Notes under the pieces: generated by a model | Databases searched by the model: none | What the model was told of the DNA's origin: nothing | Seen by the model: only the letters and a program-made list of their open reading frames with translations | Made by a program: the position numbers and the translations under genes | Shown: one piece after another, positions 53,146 to 64,000 of the stretch | Layout of the letters: every line of letters starts with the position of its first letter | How positions within the stretch are numbered: the stretch's first letter is position 1 | DNA from: Tubulanus polymorphus | Lineage: Eukaryota > Nemertea > Palaeonemertea > Tubulaniformes > Tubulanidae | DNA length: 64,000 bases | Assembly (NCBI RefSeq): GCF_964204645.1 | Contig: NC_134025.1 | Coordinates: 25,202,001 to 25,266,000, forward strand | Reading direction: 5' to 3'

Positions 53146-54542
53146 TTACGAATACATTACTTCACCACCCGTATTGCTATTGCTGTCGCTCGTGTAGTGC
53201 GACATGCCTCGTTTCAGTTGTTCGAAAAGAACGAACGTAAGTATGTTCCACGAACCGAGTCTCATGTAATTTGGGACAAATCTGCAAAAACAAAAGTGAC
53301 AATTATTATCAGACGACCACAAAATTGCTAGTCCTTAGTGCAGCGTAGTTTTTTTGTCGATAAACTATACTATTATCGGTCTCTATTTACCCTTTGTAAA
53401 AGGCTGCAAGACCGCCTTCTTTGAACATCTTAAGGGCACAATCAATAGCGCCGTTGTAGACTCCTGGTCCCGAATTCATAAATCTTGTCTTGACAACATC
53501 TACTGGCGACGCAAAACACGTTGTAATGAAGCCGGCGCAGAATGCGGATGTGAAGTGACAAGGTAAAGTGTCGTGCATTAGGTTTCTGTGTAGAATGAAT
53601 TCTTTAACAAGATCGTAAGACACCAGTTCAGCTGCGTTAACAACTGCATTACGCGTGATGTTCGGGATCGCTCCTTAATGAACAGAAATAAACAAATTAC
53701 AGAAAACATATTTAAAGTATATCTCCAATAGGGACCAGTTGGGAAATCATCTATAAATATCGATATTCAAATATTTCAGCTACCTTTCCACAAGCCTTTG
53801 AGACCTTCCTTTTTGGCAATGCAACGATAGGCATCCATACATCCGGCGTAGCGTTGTTTTCCACCAGGCGCTTGGAATCGCACTTTTACGACATCGGTAG
53901 GTTGAGCGACCACGACTGCCAGGCCGCCAGTGGTAATACCTGCCGCGATTCTTAGTGGGATGTTAGTATGATGGGATGTTTCACCTGAAGTTAAGACGAG
54001 CACAGCATCAAGCACACAGTGTGGAGCATGTTCATCAGGCTTTCTGATCGAGAATTTGGTTGAACTTTTACAGAATTAAATTAAACTCACCTCCGAACAC
54101 GCTTGAATATGCGCCTTTAACCGTATCATAAAGACCTATTCGAACTGAAGCAAAGCACATTTGCCTCTGAAGACCAGGTACGATACCATTATACAACGCA
54201 AAAAAGCCTTCTTCTTTCGCTATAGTGGCAATTGTACCTAACATGCCACGATATTTCACTTTGGCTGCTGCTGATTCAAGCGCGGCTGCACCATTCTCAA
54301 CAGCTACATTGGACACACAGCCCTCTCCTTGGATCTGAAAAAGCAAGGAAATTTCGTTAGTTATACGATGCAAGCAATTCCATAAATATCTGTAAGCGTC
54401 TGTTATAAACACTAACCTGTAGACGAACTTTAGCAACGTCGAGGGGAAACGTAAATAAATCGGCAGTACTGGCAGCAATACCAGCACTGAAAAATTTCAC
54501 AGTTATGGTAGGCTCCTCAGTTAGAGGCTTGAATCCAACCAT
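53146..54542 (-). CDS. UCP: mitochondrial uncoupling protein (UCP1/2/3-type carrier)
   Basis: Inner-membrane SLC25 carrier related to UCP1-3. Five coding exons: 54417-54542, 54091-54334, 53784-53984, 53391-53673, 53146-53281; 329 aa. The three mitochondrial-carrier repeats each carry their signature: [20 protein letters not shown] and [11 protein letters not shown]. Other UCP2/3-like blocks are [60 protein letters not shown] and, in the last exon, [18 protein letters not shown]. The extra loop after repeat 1 ([17 protein letters not shown]) and the Ser/Asn-rich tail differ from vertebrates. UCP4/5 are excluded by these motifs; closeness to UCP1 versus 2 versus 3 is not meaningful outside vertebrates. 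A 5' UTR intron is likely, because a CRE/CCAAT cluster lies about 1.4 kb upstream. Confidence 0.95.
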
Positions 54543-57500
54543 TTTGATGTTTTGTACTTAATAACAAATAACTTAAACAATGGGCTTCAAATGGAACTCG
54601 ATGGGTATTAAAAATAGATAAATATGACGTAATCTGAAAAGATACAAAATAAAGTTAAAATTAGATCACAGCTGAATTATGGATAGAAATTCAAATCATG
54701 GTGGCCGAAGTGGCTACGAATATTGTCCATACCTTTCAACTTTGCATAACACTGGCCAGCAGTATTACTATAACGACAGGATACTCTTATTATTCGAACA
54801 GTTCGTAAAATCCGTAAAACGTTCACTCAATTCAGCGAATACACACTGAGTATCCATATCACAATTACTACTAATAATACTGCGACTAGTCCTTGAGCAC
54901 TGGTTTGATAGGAAACCAACAGATCTGTTACACCGTTGATTCATGCTCCGTTCAGCGGCCATCTATTCTTTCAAACCTATATCGAAATAAAGACCATATT
55001 ACATATACAAAACGCCGGCTAACAATTGATTATTTCCAATGCTAGCGCTTCATTGACCCGATCCCAGTGGTGTTCTACTCGATGGCTGTCAATGTTGCCA
55101 TAACTACTAGAACAATGGTTAAAACTGCAGAACGACCAGGTGCCATTGTTCTTATCAATTTATTGACCCCTTCCTGGTGAACCTAACCATTGACATTATT
55201 ACTTGACCATACAGTAGCCAGGCAAACTAGAGGTAGGCCTAACGTTAACATTAGTGATTTATTAATATCAGTTTTCTCAAAAGTCAAGAGGGCGACCTAA
55301 CAACATTTCATCAAAAGCAATGTTGCACCAGCATAATATCCACTAATTCTTAGATAAATACTATTTAATACAAACTAAAGTCAACAACTCTACAGTTCTC
55401 ATCACCAGCACAAGGTGCCTATATGGCTATATGGCAGCAATTTTTTGAGTACCCAGCCCAGAAAACTTTGAAAATTTGCTATTTTTGTAGGTGGTGACTG
55501 AAAACATTAGATTGGAAAATACACAAAATAAATTGCAAAATTGAGTTGTTAAGAATGTAGTTGAGGGGCATAAGACACATAGACACATGCTGCATGGGAT
55601 GGGGGATATAGGGAGCAGCTCAGCTGTAACACGTCAATAGTCAATCATCAAGTTACAGATAAATTCATCATTTCAGCTCAAGTATTCGACAATTAACTTA
55701 AATAATAAGTTCTATACGTATTCACAAATATCAAATAAAACTCTAAACGTATTCAACATCAAGCAAAGCGATCAAAAACTTTAAAAAAGTAGCGAAAAGT
55801 TGTGGATTTACGAACCTGATCAATTTGTGGAAAATTTCCGTGAGAATGCGTCACTGAATCGATCAGCTGACGCAATCCGGCCAAGGTTATCATGTGACGA
55901 GAATGAGTCCCATGATTGGCTCATGGCTATTGACGTCATTTCGGGATTTCACTAAGGAATCCCTAATGTCAAAAATAGCGTGGTTGTGGGTCAATTCAAT
56001 ACGCAATAGACTAGCGACTATAATCAAATCGTTGGTGGTAGTTTTGAGAATCTGATAGGATTGTGTCAATATCCAATCTTAAAACTATATCATACATAGA
56101 GTCAGATTACTGACAATATGCGCATTATTCCAGATATTTAATTTTCATTTTAGTAGAAAAATTAAATCTGTCAAAATCGATAGTAAAAGACAAAAAGTCG
56201 TCACATCCGACATCCTTTTTAAACGCGGCAACTCTTTTCTTCCATTGCAAAACTATAGATTTTAAATTCATGCAGTCTCTATATATTTATATTTGACATT
56301 GTCAGAGTCCATTTTGGAACATTTCGACTCGTATCAATACGCTGGCTATAAGTGAGTGTGTGGAAGTCAATTTCCAACAATATAGAAAAGGCTATAACCG
56401 AGTAGGTAGAGAAAACCCCAGTTTTGGGCCTACGATTGAAAAATAATCATCAAAAGTCTCAATAGACTTACCTCCATGGTTGCATCTTTCTTACTAGCGA
56501 AGTCCCACGATGTGTTGTGACTATAAAAACACAACAGCTGCGCCGACACACCTCCGACATAGGCAAATATACACCAATGAAATTGCTAGAAACGAAGGCG
56601 TGAGCGGTTTTACCTCCGTTGATTGGTCAAACCCCTCGTATCGACGAAGGTCATGGCGACGACTTGGCCACGATCCAAAATCATAAGTTCAAACTTTTGA
56701 CTTATTTTACAAAGCTAAGTGAAAAAACACGTGTCATGAACTGTGACAATTTATTAGGATTGCATAGATAATTATTTTCACACAGAAAATACACAAAGTT
56801 TTAATCGATAATTCTCACATATGCGATGCTATAAATTTTTGAATTATCAACTAGAATAGAAGGAAGAATTTTCGTTTTTGAGCAATCATTGATCATCGGA
56901 TAGCTTTAAACTGGCAAAAACCTAAAACACTACACGCTGAACAAACCATCTGCCCTTCCCCTCAAAGAAATATAGAGGCTGAGATTTTTTTCTTTTCGAG
57001 AAGAGAAACACGTACATTTGCCACTACAAAAAAAATACAATCTAGAAAGAAAAATGCTTAATTTTCAGAAGAATTGATTAAGGTTAAAGGTTTTGATTGA
57101 TAGTCATTGATCGATTTTATATAACAGTCACCAGAAGAATAATAAATATCTGGTATAAACTAAAAACAATACATTTTGTATATTCATCAATAAAATCTAG
57201 CACCATTTATATATAATACATATGTTTTGAATCAAGCCACATTTTTATTTTCATTTTTATTTATAAACAAAGTGAAATCACTATCAGTCACAATTACACA
57301 GATCTCAAATCAAACCAAATCATACGTTTAAAAGTTACTGAAAAATTAAACCCGTTGCAATTACACTCTAAATAAAGGTCTTTGATTCTATTCAGCTAGA
57401 ATTACGAAATCCCCGACACTTGTGGAACATGTCTCACAAAGGTAGACGGAATTAACAAAAATATTTGAAATTTCAAAATTCGAATAGGTGGGAATTTCCT

Positions 57501-58584
57501 TGTACATGTATGTGCACTACAAAAGGAGTTAAGTATGTTCTATATGTGAAACATTGCAAAAATCCCATTACTGTAAAGATTGCACAATACTGATAAGAAA
57601 GCAAAATCTCATTACTATACAGATTGCACAACAGTGATCAGAAAGCGAAAGTAAATCGATATAACTGACTTTGATTGATTGATGATTTAAATGGAAGAAA
57701 TACTTTGTTAGGAAGACATGCATCAAATGATTCATAGATAGATATCACAACGATTTCATATACATAACCGGTACATACTGTATAATATTTTGTATAATGT
57801 CATGTAAATCTACTATAATAATATTTACTGTGCTTAACTATAATTTTTTTTGGGCAATCAAATTTGCCATAGCTCACTTATTCTTCTGATTTGATAAGGT
57901 TACTTCTATACTAATCACATAAAATATGAGCGTGGCAACAATCTGATTAATTCAAGATAATATGGAAAAGTCTATTTTCACATGATGGCATACAACTCGA
58001 GTAAAACTTATGACAAGTATAAATTTTGTGTATAATCTCATGTAAATTTACAATAATATCTACTGTGCTTAACTGAATAGTTCGTAAGCCTAAAGACACG
58101 GAAAAGTCTCATTACGACTCCTTGTGTAAAACTTTTGACAAAATATCATTTTTATAAAAATACACATTGCAATCTATACTGTAATCATTGAGCGATAAAT
58201 CGAATTGAACGTTTTGATTTCATATCATTCTCATTTTAAAGCAAAAACACAGGGCTGGAAATGAGTTCTTTCATTTCAAAGCAATACGTTTGATTTATTT
58301 ATGAGTAATCTCTGATGCAAATCGGTGTCTAATGCAATTTAGATGAGACAATTAACAATATTAAGAGTTTAATATGGTATTGCCCGTATAAAACACATGA
58401 CTAAATTCTAAATCCTCTTGGATCAACAAGAAAAGAAAATACATTAAATAGATTGACTCTGAATGCAAAACCGGTATTTGCAGAAGCGATGACTTCGATA
58501 CGATTTTACTGGCAGTATCAGAGGGCTCATCCTGACTGTTACATTGTTCTGAGACATAGAACGCAGATAGGGAGATCTCATTCG
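54543..58584. other. upstream region of the uncoupling protein gene and 3' region of the glycosyltransferase
   Basis: The left part should contain 5' UTR exon(s) and the promoter of the minus-strand carrier gene. Candidate donors on minus are GATCAG|GTTCGT near 55815 and CATGGAG|GTAAGT near 56471. The right part is the 3' UTR of the glycosyltransferase (minus-strand AATAAA at 58294-58299). No other coding exon is supported. Confidence 0.45.
55854..55940 (-). promoter_or_regulatory. CRE/CCAAT cluster, probable uncoupling protein promoter
   Basis: In under 100 bp: TGACGCAA-type site near 55868, ATTGG (inverted CCAAT) at 55915-55919 and a perfect palindromic CRE TGACGTCA at 55931-55938. The nearest gene start facing this way is the carrier at 54542, which would require a 5' UTR intron. 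Confidence 0.45.
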
Positions 58585-61500
58585 TCACACGTCTTTTTCA
58601 TTGATTTCCACTTTAATCAACGTATATAATTTTTTGTATTCTGTGGCTACGACTTTGTATTTTAGACTTGATAAACCATCCGTCGAAAAGCGTGTGAATG
58701 CTCTTTGCAGCAGTGACCATCTAGAACGAAACGGTGATTTAACTCAAATGTGGTATAAAAAAAAGAATGAAATGGAGGGAACAATTATTTCTTTTTTATC
58801 AATTCAGACGTACTTAATCTTAACCTGACATTCTAAATGAACTCATTCATTTCTCTCTGGTTTTATCTAATCACGTTTAAGATATCAATTGAATTGTTTA
58901 TCTAAAGTAAAAGTCATATCATCCATTGTCTTTCAGGTTTAAACAATATATATATTGTTTGCATATATTATATGGATTCTCTGTAAACTGGTGCAAAATC
59001 ACTGTTCCTTCAAATTGGTTCACCTATGTACTTACAGTACATTTCTATTGAGTGCCCACTAATTTAAGGCATGAATGAATAGCATATGACTTTCAGTATC
59101 ATACGACTATTCACCAGTTCAAATAAACGTCACACAACAACAAGTTTGAAATTGTCAACTGGTCAAACGGGGCTTTTGACCCCTGTAAGATGATATGTAC
59201 CTGTCTGACCTGGGTTGGATAGTCAAAGGGAATTTGATCACATAATTTTCTGAGGAACACATGATTTCATGTATTAAAACTCAACTATCATGCCAATATG
59301 ACAGAAATACATTTTCTTGTTGTAACATGAAGTTCCATCTAATTTTAAGTACGTTGCGTACAAGAATGAAAACACAAACAAACCTTTTAGGATTTGCAAT
59401 ACCGCCTTTATGAGAAACCATCTTATAACGAGCAATATTGACAGGATATCTTTTTATTTTCAAGCCTGCGTGTTTAACCCTACAAAAAGTTTACCAAAAT
59501 ATATGATAAAGAAATGAGGATAGATTAATTTTAGTGCGATTTTTGGCCAACAGTGGCAGCACAATCTACTAATGCTTATAAGCGAGCTCGGTGGTCTAGT
59601 GGTATGATGCTGCTTATTACCTGTAGGCCAAATCATCGTCTTCACCTCCCCATCCCCAATACTTGTTTGAAAATCCATTGATCTTGGAAAAGTGCACCTT
59701 GCTAAGGGTGCATGCTCCCCCGAATATGTCCGTGTAAGGCAGTCTAAAATATGAAATGAAAAGAACAAAAGCAATCAGCTTTGGGTTAATACCTGATGAA
59801 TAGAGGGTTTATACCTGGTAAGTCAAAATAATGAGGTTGCTATTGACACATAAATTGTTACATGACTATGTATATTTTCATAAATACCTGTAATTAAATT
59901 TGTCGATAGCAACTGATAAATGCCGTGGCTGCTCTGGACATGAGTAAATATTACGATCATCTTCAGGAAGAAGATCAACATCATGAAAAACGTAACATTG
60001 GAAGTCATAGACTTTATTTGCCTCTACGTATCCAATGTTCATCAACATTGCCCGGTTGAATTTAATGCCTGGCATCTGAAAAAGTTGTATACACGTACTG
60101 TATTCATTTTAATTGAGACATGAAACATGTTTTATATATACAATCCCTAGCAGTTTACACAATTACAAAGTAATGAAATGAAAGTTTTAGCGAATCAACA
60201 AAATAAGATTTATCATCCATTGCCATTCTATTTGAAAAAGAACGTATTTACACCAGTTACTGCCTTGATATGGGCATTGGTACATTTTTTAAGATCATTT
60301 GTTATTTACAAATATTTTCATATTTTATACACGTGTATTTTATTGCATAGAAAAATCAGAATGTTTTTCAGAAAGGGATGGTTAGCACTGTACTCACCTC
60401 CTCAATAACAAATATTTGATAATCCAGCTGTTGTTTCTGAAGAAATGGATGCATATGACTAAGAAACATCCGAAGGTGTTCATGGCGATCTCTAAACGGT
60501 ATGATTATTGCTACACGATGCCTCGATATACAAGCTGTTGGTTTCCAGTGGCCACCAGGTTGCAACTCTTGATGTTTATTCTCCAAGTCAAGAAAGCTTG
60601 GTTTATCCAATTTGACGCGTATTCTACCAACTACAAACAATGATAACGTACAAAAATATAGCATGCATTAATTGAACTCTGTTGTATAAATGCTCTAACG
60701 ATTTATTTACACTTTTGTCTGGTCCCCATTAATCAAAATTACTAACTTATTCACTGGGAGTAAAGTGATTATATTCATAATAACAGTAAGAAATTCTATG
60801 GAAATCATTTCAAGGTTCAGGAAAAAATATAATTCTAAGTTCCACGATAATCAGAAAGCCAAAAAGTTAAAATATCGAAACAATAAAATTTATCTTAAAA
60901 TCCGAGTTTTCGGTTGTTCAAAAAATAGAAAAAAGTTATCAAGGAATAAAAAGCGAAAAACCAAAAAATTCAGATTTTAAAATGAATTTCATTGTTTCGA
61001 TATCTTAACTTTATCGGCATTCTGATTGTGGGACTGTGGCACACCACAAGGTTCTACCTACCGGTAGTCAGGAATAATCATCACTTAGCGAATATAAACA
61101 AGTTTACGTTAACACATGAATCAGCTTACCTAGATTAGGTGGTAACATTGGACATTGAGAAATACCAGTTGTATTTTCTGCAGGTGACTACAAAGAAATT
61201 TAATAATTCAATGGCGTTTATAGACAATGCTCTCAAATCATCTTGTTTCCAATACAAAATCCATTGTATACAAATTAACATATTTTCCATAATTCTAACA
61301 ATTTAATAAGCAAGTGGATATTTTGCCAATGCGGCATTATCTTAGTAAACGCTATTTTACCAATGGCTATATATAATAAGATATACTTATAACATATAAC
61401 AATAAAATCATTATATTGGGTTTAGGATTAGGGTTTCGTTAGGGTTAGGGTCTTGAGGGTCCAGAGGGTTAGGATGCGGTTTAGGGTCCGTTTTTTATCC

Positions 61501-62278
61501 CTAGGGATAGGGCTAGGATAAGGTGAGGTTATATGTAGTTAAAACTTACGGCAGAACAGCAGTGAGCCCGATGGTCCGATGGAAAGACGTTAAACTAGTA
61601 ATCTGCTGGTCGGGGTTCGAATCCCGCTCTATGCTCCTATTTTCTCTAACTCTGTTCTCGACACTTTCCTTGAATTTCTTAAGTCGCCCACCTTAGTGCC
61701 AGGCGCGGCGTCAATTAGCCGATCAGAACGTGCCATTGGCAATATAGCGTTAACAGGAATAATGCCACATTGGCAAAATATCACTTGCCATTTAATAAAC
61801 CCACATTTTAACCAATACTATACATGTTATTTTCATAGGAGCCAGTCATAGATAACTTGACTCGCAATATATCTATCATCTTTGACTATGAAATTCCCCT
61901 GACGTACTGAATGCCCCCTGATATTTATCCATAGAGGATACATCAGGTGGCGTAGCCCCTATTTTTAAAGGATAACACCGATATACATACATGTATTGAA
62001 GCCCTGTTCCTCGTCAGATCTTGGGTCACCATTTTTGTACTGTATCCTATGCTGCCATTGAAGTTCCGAAGAGAAGCGTCATTTCGGCCTCGGGAGGTTT
62101 GTTGATTCCAAAACCGATTGATATTCAGGTGCGATGACAAACTAGTGAACGGCGATCGAGTCTTAAATATGAATAGATTTACTCCATACTGCAGAAGTAT
62201 AAGCGTCAGAACGACGATGATAACAAAACGTAATCTCCTTTCATAAAAACAGTTCATGCAGCAACTGAGACCAACCAT
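58585..62278 (-). CDS. beta-1,4-galactosyltransferase-family enzyme, probably beta-1,4-GalNAc transferase
   Basis: Golgi type II membrane glycosyltransferase (GT7). Seven exons: 61991-62278, 61130-61187, 60398-60630, 59888-60075, 59621-59743, 59384-59479, 58585-58720; 373 aa. A short cytoplasmic tail and signal anchor (FVIIVVLTLILLQYGVNLFIF) precede a stem. The catalytic domain shows CPMLPPNLVGRI, HRVAIIIPFRDRHEHL, the metal-binding DVD (225-227, VFHDVDLLPEDD), QPRHLSVAIDKF, PYTDIFGGACTLSK, WGWGGEDDD, and the C-terminal DGLSSLKYKVV with KKLYTLIKVEI. Bovine B4GALT1 has Tyr289 before FGG, where this protein has Ile262. Invertebrate members with Ile/Leu there transfer GalNAc. The exon 1 donor is uncertain: CAT|GTATGT at 61991 is used, and ATG|GTGACC at 62030 is also in phase. 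Confidence 0.92.
61416..61530 (+). repeat. degenerate telomere-like (TTAGGG) tract
   Basis: Irregular copies of TTAGGG and variants (GGGTTTAGG, TTAGGGTTAGGG, GAGGGT, GGTTAGG, TTTAGGG, TAGGG) across about 115 bp in intron 1 of the glycosyltransferase gene. It resembles a decayed interstitial telomeric repeat; the variants are too many for a recent insertion. Confidence 0.6.
61564..61636 (+). pseudogene. tRNA-like relic (SINE head or tRNA pseudogene)
   Basis: A box-like TGGTCCGATGG (61572-61582) and a perfect B box GGTTCGAATCC (61614-61624) are spaced as in a tRNA. An AGT (Thr) triplet sits where the anticodon would be. The anticodon stem does not pair, the T stem has two mismatches, and only GAGC/GCTC supports an acceptor stem, so a functional tRNA is unlikely. 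Confidence 0.5.
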
Positions 62279-64000
62279 TTTTCATCATTCGATGTTCGAT
62301 GAACACTGCAGTTGGACATCAGGTGCAGTGGAATACTGCAAGACAAATTTTCATTACACTATTATGCATTTTAGATATATCGTAGAATGCGTACACAGCT
62401 TGAATTTTTTTAAATTGCATTCACCTGAAAGGTAAATAAAAATGATAACGGCGAACAAATTTACATTTCAAGTGTGCAAATATAATAAGCATTATTACAA
62501 GAAACTGTTGTTCAATACAGTGTTTTCAAATTTGGGCAAAATTGTACTACACCATTAAATGTATAAAGAAAGAGTTAAATATAAGTCCCACAGTCATGAA
62601 ACCGAAAAGTTAGAATTCATCTTTAAAATTCCAAATTTTCATATTTTCACCTACCTGGTATCTATCCTGTACATAACTTTTTTAAAATCATGATCTTAAG
62701 TTAAGAAAGTGGATGGCCTAGTTCACTTAGCATATTGAGAAATTAAACTAGATCGCCAAATCAATAATGATTGGAACAGTTTTCTTACACAGTATAAGTA
62801 AATTTCAGTAAATTAGCTTTTCCGAATCATGTCCTAGACCTCACCCTTCGTACGGCAAAAAGGTCCTTCAAACTGTGTCCAAATATCATGAAAAAAGCAT
62901 GTAAATACATTCCCCTAGTCCCAAATATATATATATGTGTAATCAATCGAAAAGAATACAAATAGGCCCACGAATCTTCATTATACTCCATCCAAGGAAA
63001 AACAGTATTAACAATTATTTAAAGAAACAGGAAATAAAAGTATTTTAAAACATAACATATGTTATTTACAACATACTATTTACATATTACCAGAGGGATC
63101 TATACACATCCAGACCGAATTTGATAAATTTAGCCAGTTAAAAAGTTGGATTTTTAAAACATCAAATTGTATATAAACTCCCCCTGGTGGGGAGACAAAA
63201 AGCTGGGTTATGCGAGATACATTCTTACTATATTAGCACTTAAAGCAATTTACTATAGGAGACAAAGCGATGGATTGAGGGTTTTTATGCAAGTTACAAT
63301 AACATTGAGGTTGCCAGTCACACGATTAATTGATGCATGTCCGAGGGAGTATACTGGATTAGTACTCATTTCATGATTTTCTTAAATTCTTTAAAACAAG
63401 TTGATAGCAAGAGATAAATGTTGTAACAGCATTGGAAAGGAAATCAATTTCTACCATCTCCTTGCGACGGGCCTATATTGGTAATGACTTATTTAAAATG
63501 TTTAAGTCTGTATCAAATACACAGCTGATATAGTACTACCGGTATATAAGGCTATTTCCAAATGAAAGCAACCCTAAGTTTGGTGTCAATAGTCCTACAA
63601 TAATGGGTGGCTACGTCGTAACCTAACCATGTACCGGTATGTGATTCGACCCTGGGCTTCACCCAGTCCTTAAAGTGGCCGATTCACAGGCTCCATGTAC
63701 TAAAGAGCTCACGTGAACCACATGGGATGTGATATTGATTTACCACTGACAGTGACACTTTTAGGTTCTCAGTGAACACGCCACACATATAGCTGATAGC
63801 ATAGAGATAACCTCAAAATAAACACTAAATTATGAAAAATTACTTTCTTTCATTCCTACAAAAAGAGCACATGCTTAATTTCGATCACATGTATCATTCA
63901 TGCTGGTGTGTGTGTGCACTGTATTGTATAGGGAGTTAATGAGGCGTTACACATGACATTAATGACATCACGCCTCATTGGAATGGATTTTATATATACT
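62279..64000. other. upstream region of the glycosyltransferase gene, otherwise empty
   Basis: Presumed promoter side of the minus-strand glycosyltransferase. I see only AT-rich sequence, a (TA)n run near 62925, and near the right edge an inverted repeat, AATGAGGCGT (63938-63947) with ACGCCTCATT (63970-63979). No exon is supported. Confidence 0.5.

Noticed and set aside
53034-53331. Plus-strand ORFs over the last uncoupling-protein exon
   Set aside because: The minus strand encodes RLGSWN and EQLKR of the carrier family here, in phase with the previous exon.
58601-58828. Plus-strand ORF with protein-like composition (LDKPSVEKRVNA)
   Set aside because: It is antisense to the last coding exon of the glycosyltransferase (58585-58720), whose minus-strand frame matches the family C-terminus.
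59583-59630. A-box-like GGTCTAGTGG at the glycosyltransferase exon 5 boundary
   Set aside because: There is no B box or cloverleaf downstream, and the similarity runs into an exon explained by the protein.
61564-61636. Functional tRNA-Thr(AGT)
   Set aside because: The anticodon stem does not pair and the T stem has two mismatches, so it is listed as a relic instead.

Overview
This is a stretch of animal nuclear DNA. It is AT-rich, with protein-coding genes broken into many short exons by small GT-AG introns, and it holds no operons. The gene set (tyrosine hydroxylase, Fos, LSD1, an uncoupling protein, a ciliary CFAP97 domain, annexins, an ASB-type ankyrin/SOCS protein, a beta-4-glycosyltransferase) points to a bilaterian invertebrate. 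Gene spacing and intron size fit a lophotrochozoan such as a mollusc, annelid or brachiopod, but I cannot name the species. All exon coordinates were derived by hand from splice sites, reading phase and family similarity. Every intron phase in the eleven multi-exon models closes.

Layout, left to right: (1) 5' part of an F37C4.5-like/DUF4139 gene, minus strand, running off the left edge (1836-5855). (2) KDM1A/LSD1, minus, 17 exons (6940-11356), head-to-head with (3) TRAPPC3, plus, 5 exons (11776-12934). (4) FOS, plus, 4 exons (14218-15792), with a stress/cAMP-type promoter and a long AU-rich downstream region. (5) A 24-exon plus-strand gene (20275-27729) encoding a CFAP97/hemingway domain fused to eight annexin repeats. 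(6) BDH2, minus, 9 exons (28476-30519), convergent with it. (7) TH, plus, 11 exons (31543-39330). (8) An ankyrin-repeat plus SOCS-box gene with its coding region in one exon, minus (40747-42942), head-to-head with (9) NADSYN1, plus, 18 exons (43351-48512). (10) A mitochondrial uncoupling protein, minus, 5 coding exons (53146-54542), with a CRE/CCAAT cluster about 1.4 kb upstream. (11) A beta-1,4-glycosyltransferase, minus, 7 exons (58585-62278), whose donor-site residue suggests GalNAc rather than Gal transfer. The rest is introns, untranslated regions and intergenic DNA with a few MITE-like elements, foldbacks, a degenerate telomere-like tract and a tRNA-like relic.

The genes are unrelated housekeeping, regulatory and neural/metabolic functions and do not form a pathway. 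The most unusual item is the CFAP97-annexin fusion. The phases are continuous across all 24 exons, and no methionine lies between the end of the CFAP97-region exon and the first annexin repeat. I know of no described protein with this architecture, and it would link an axonemal module to an octo-annexin core whose calcium loops are mostly degenerate.
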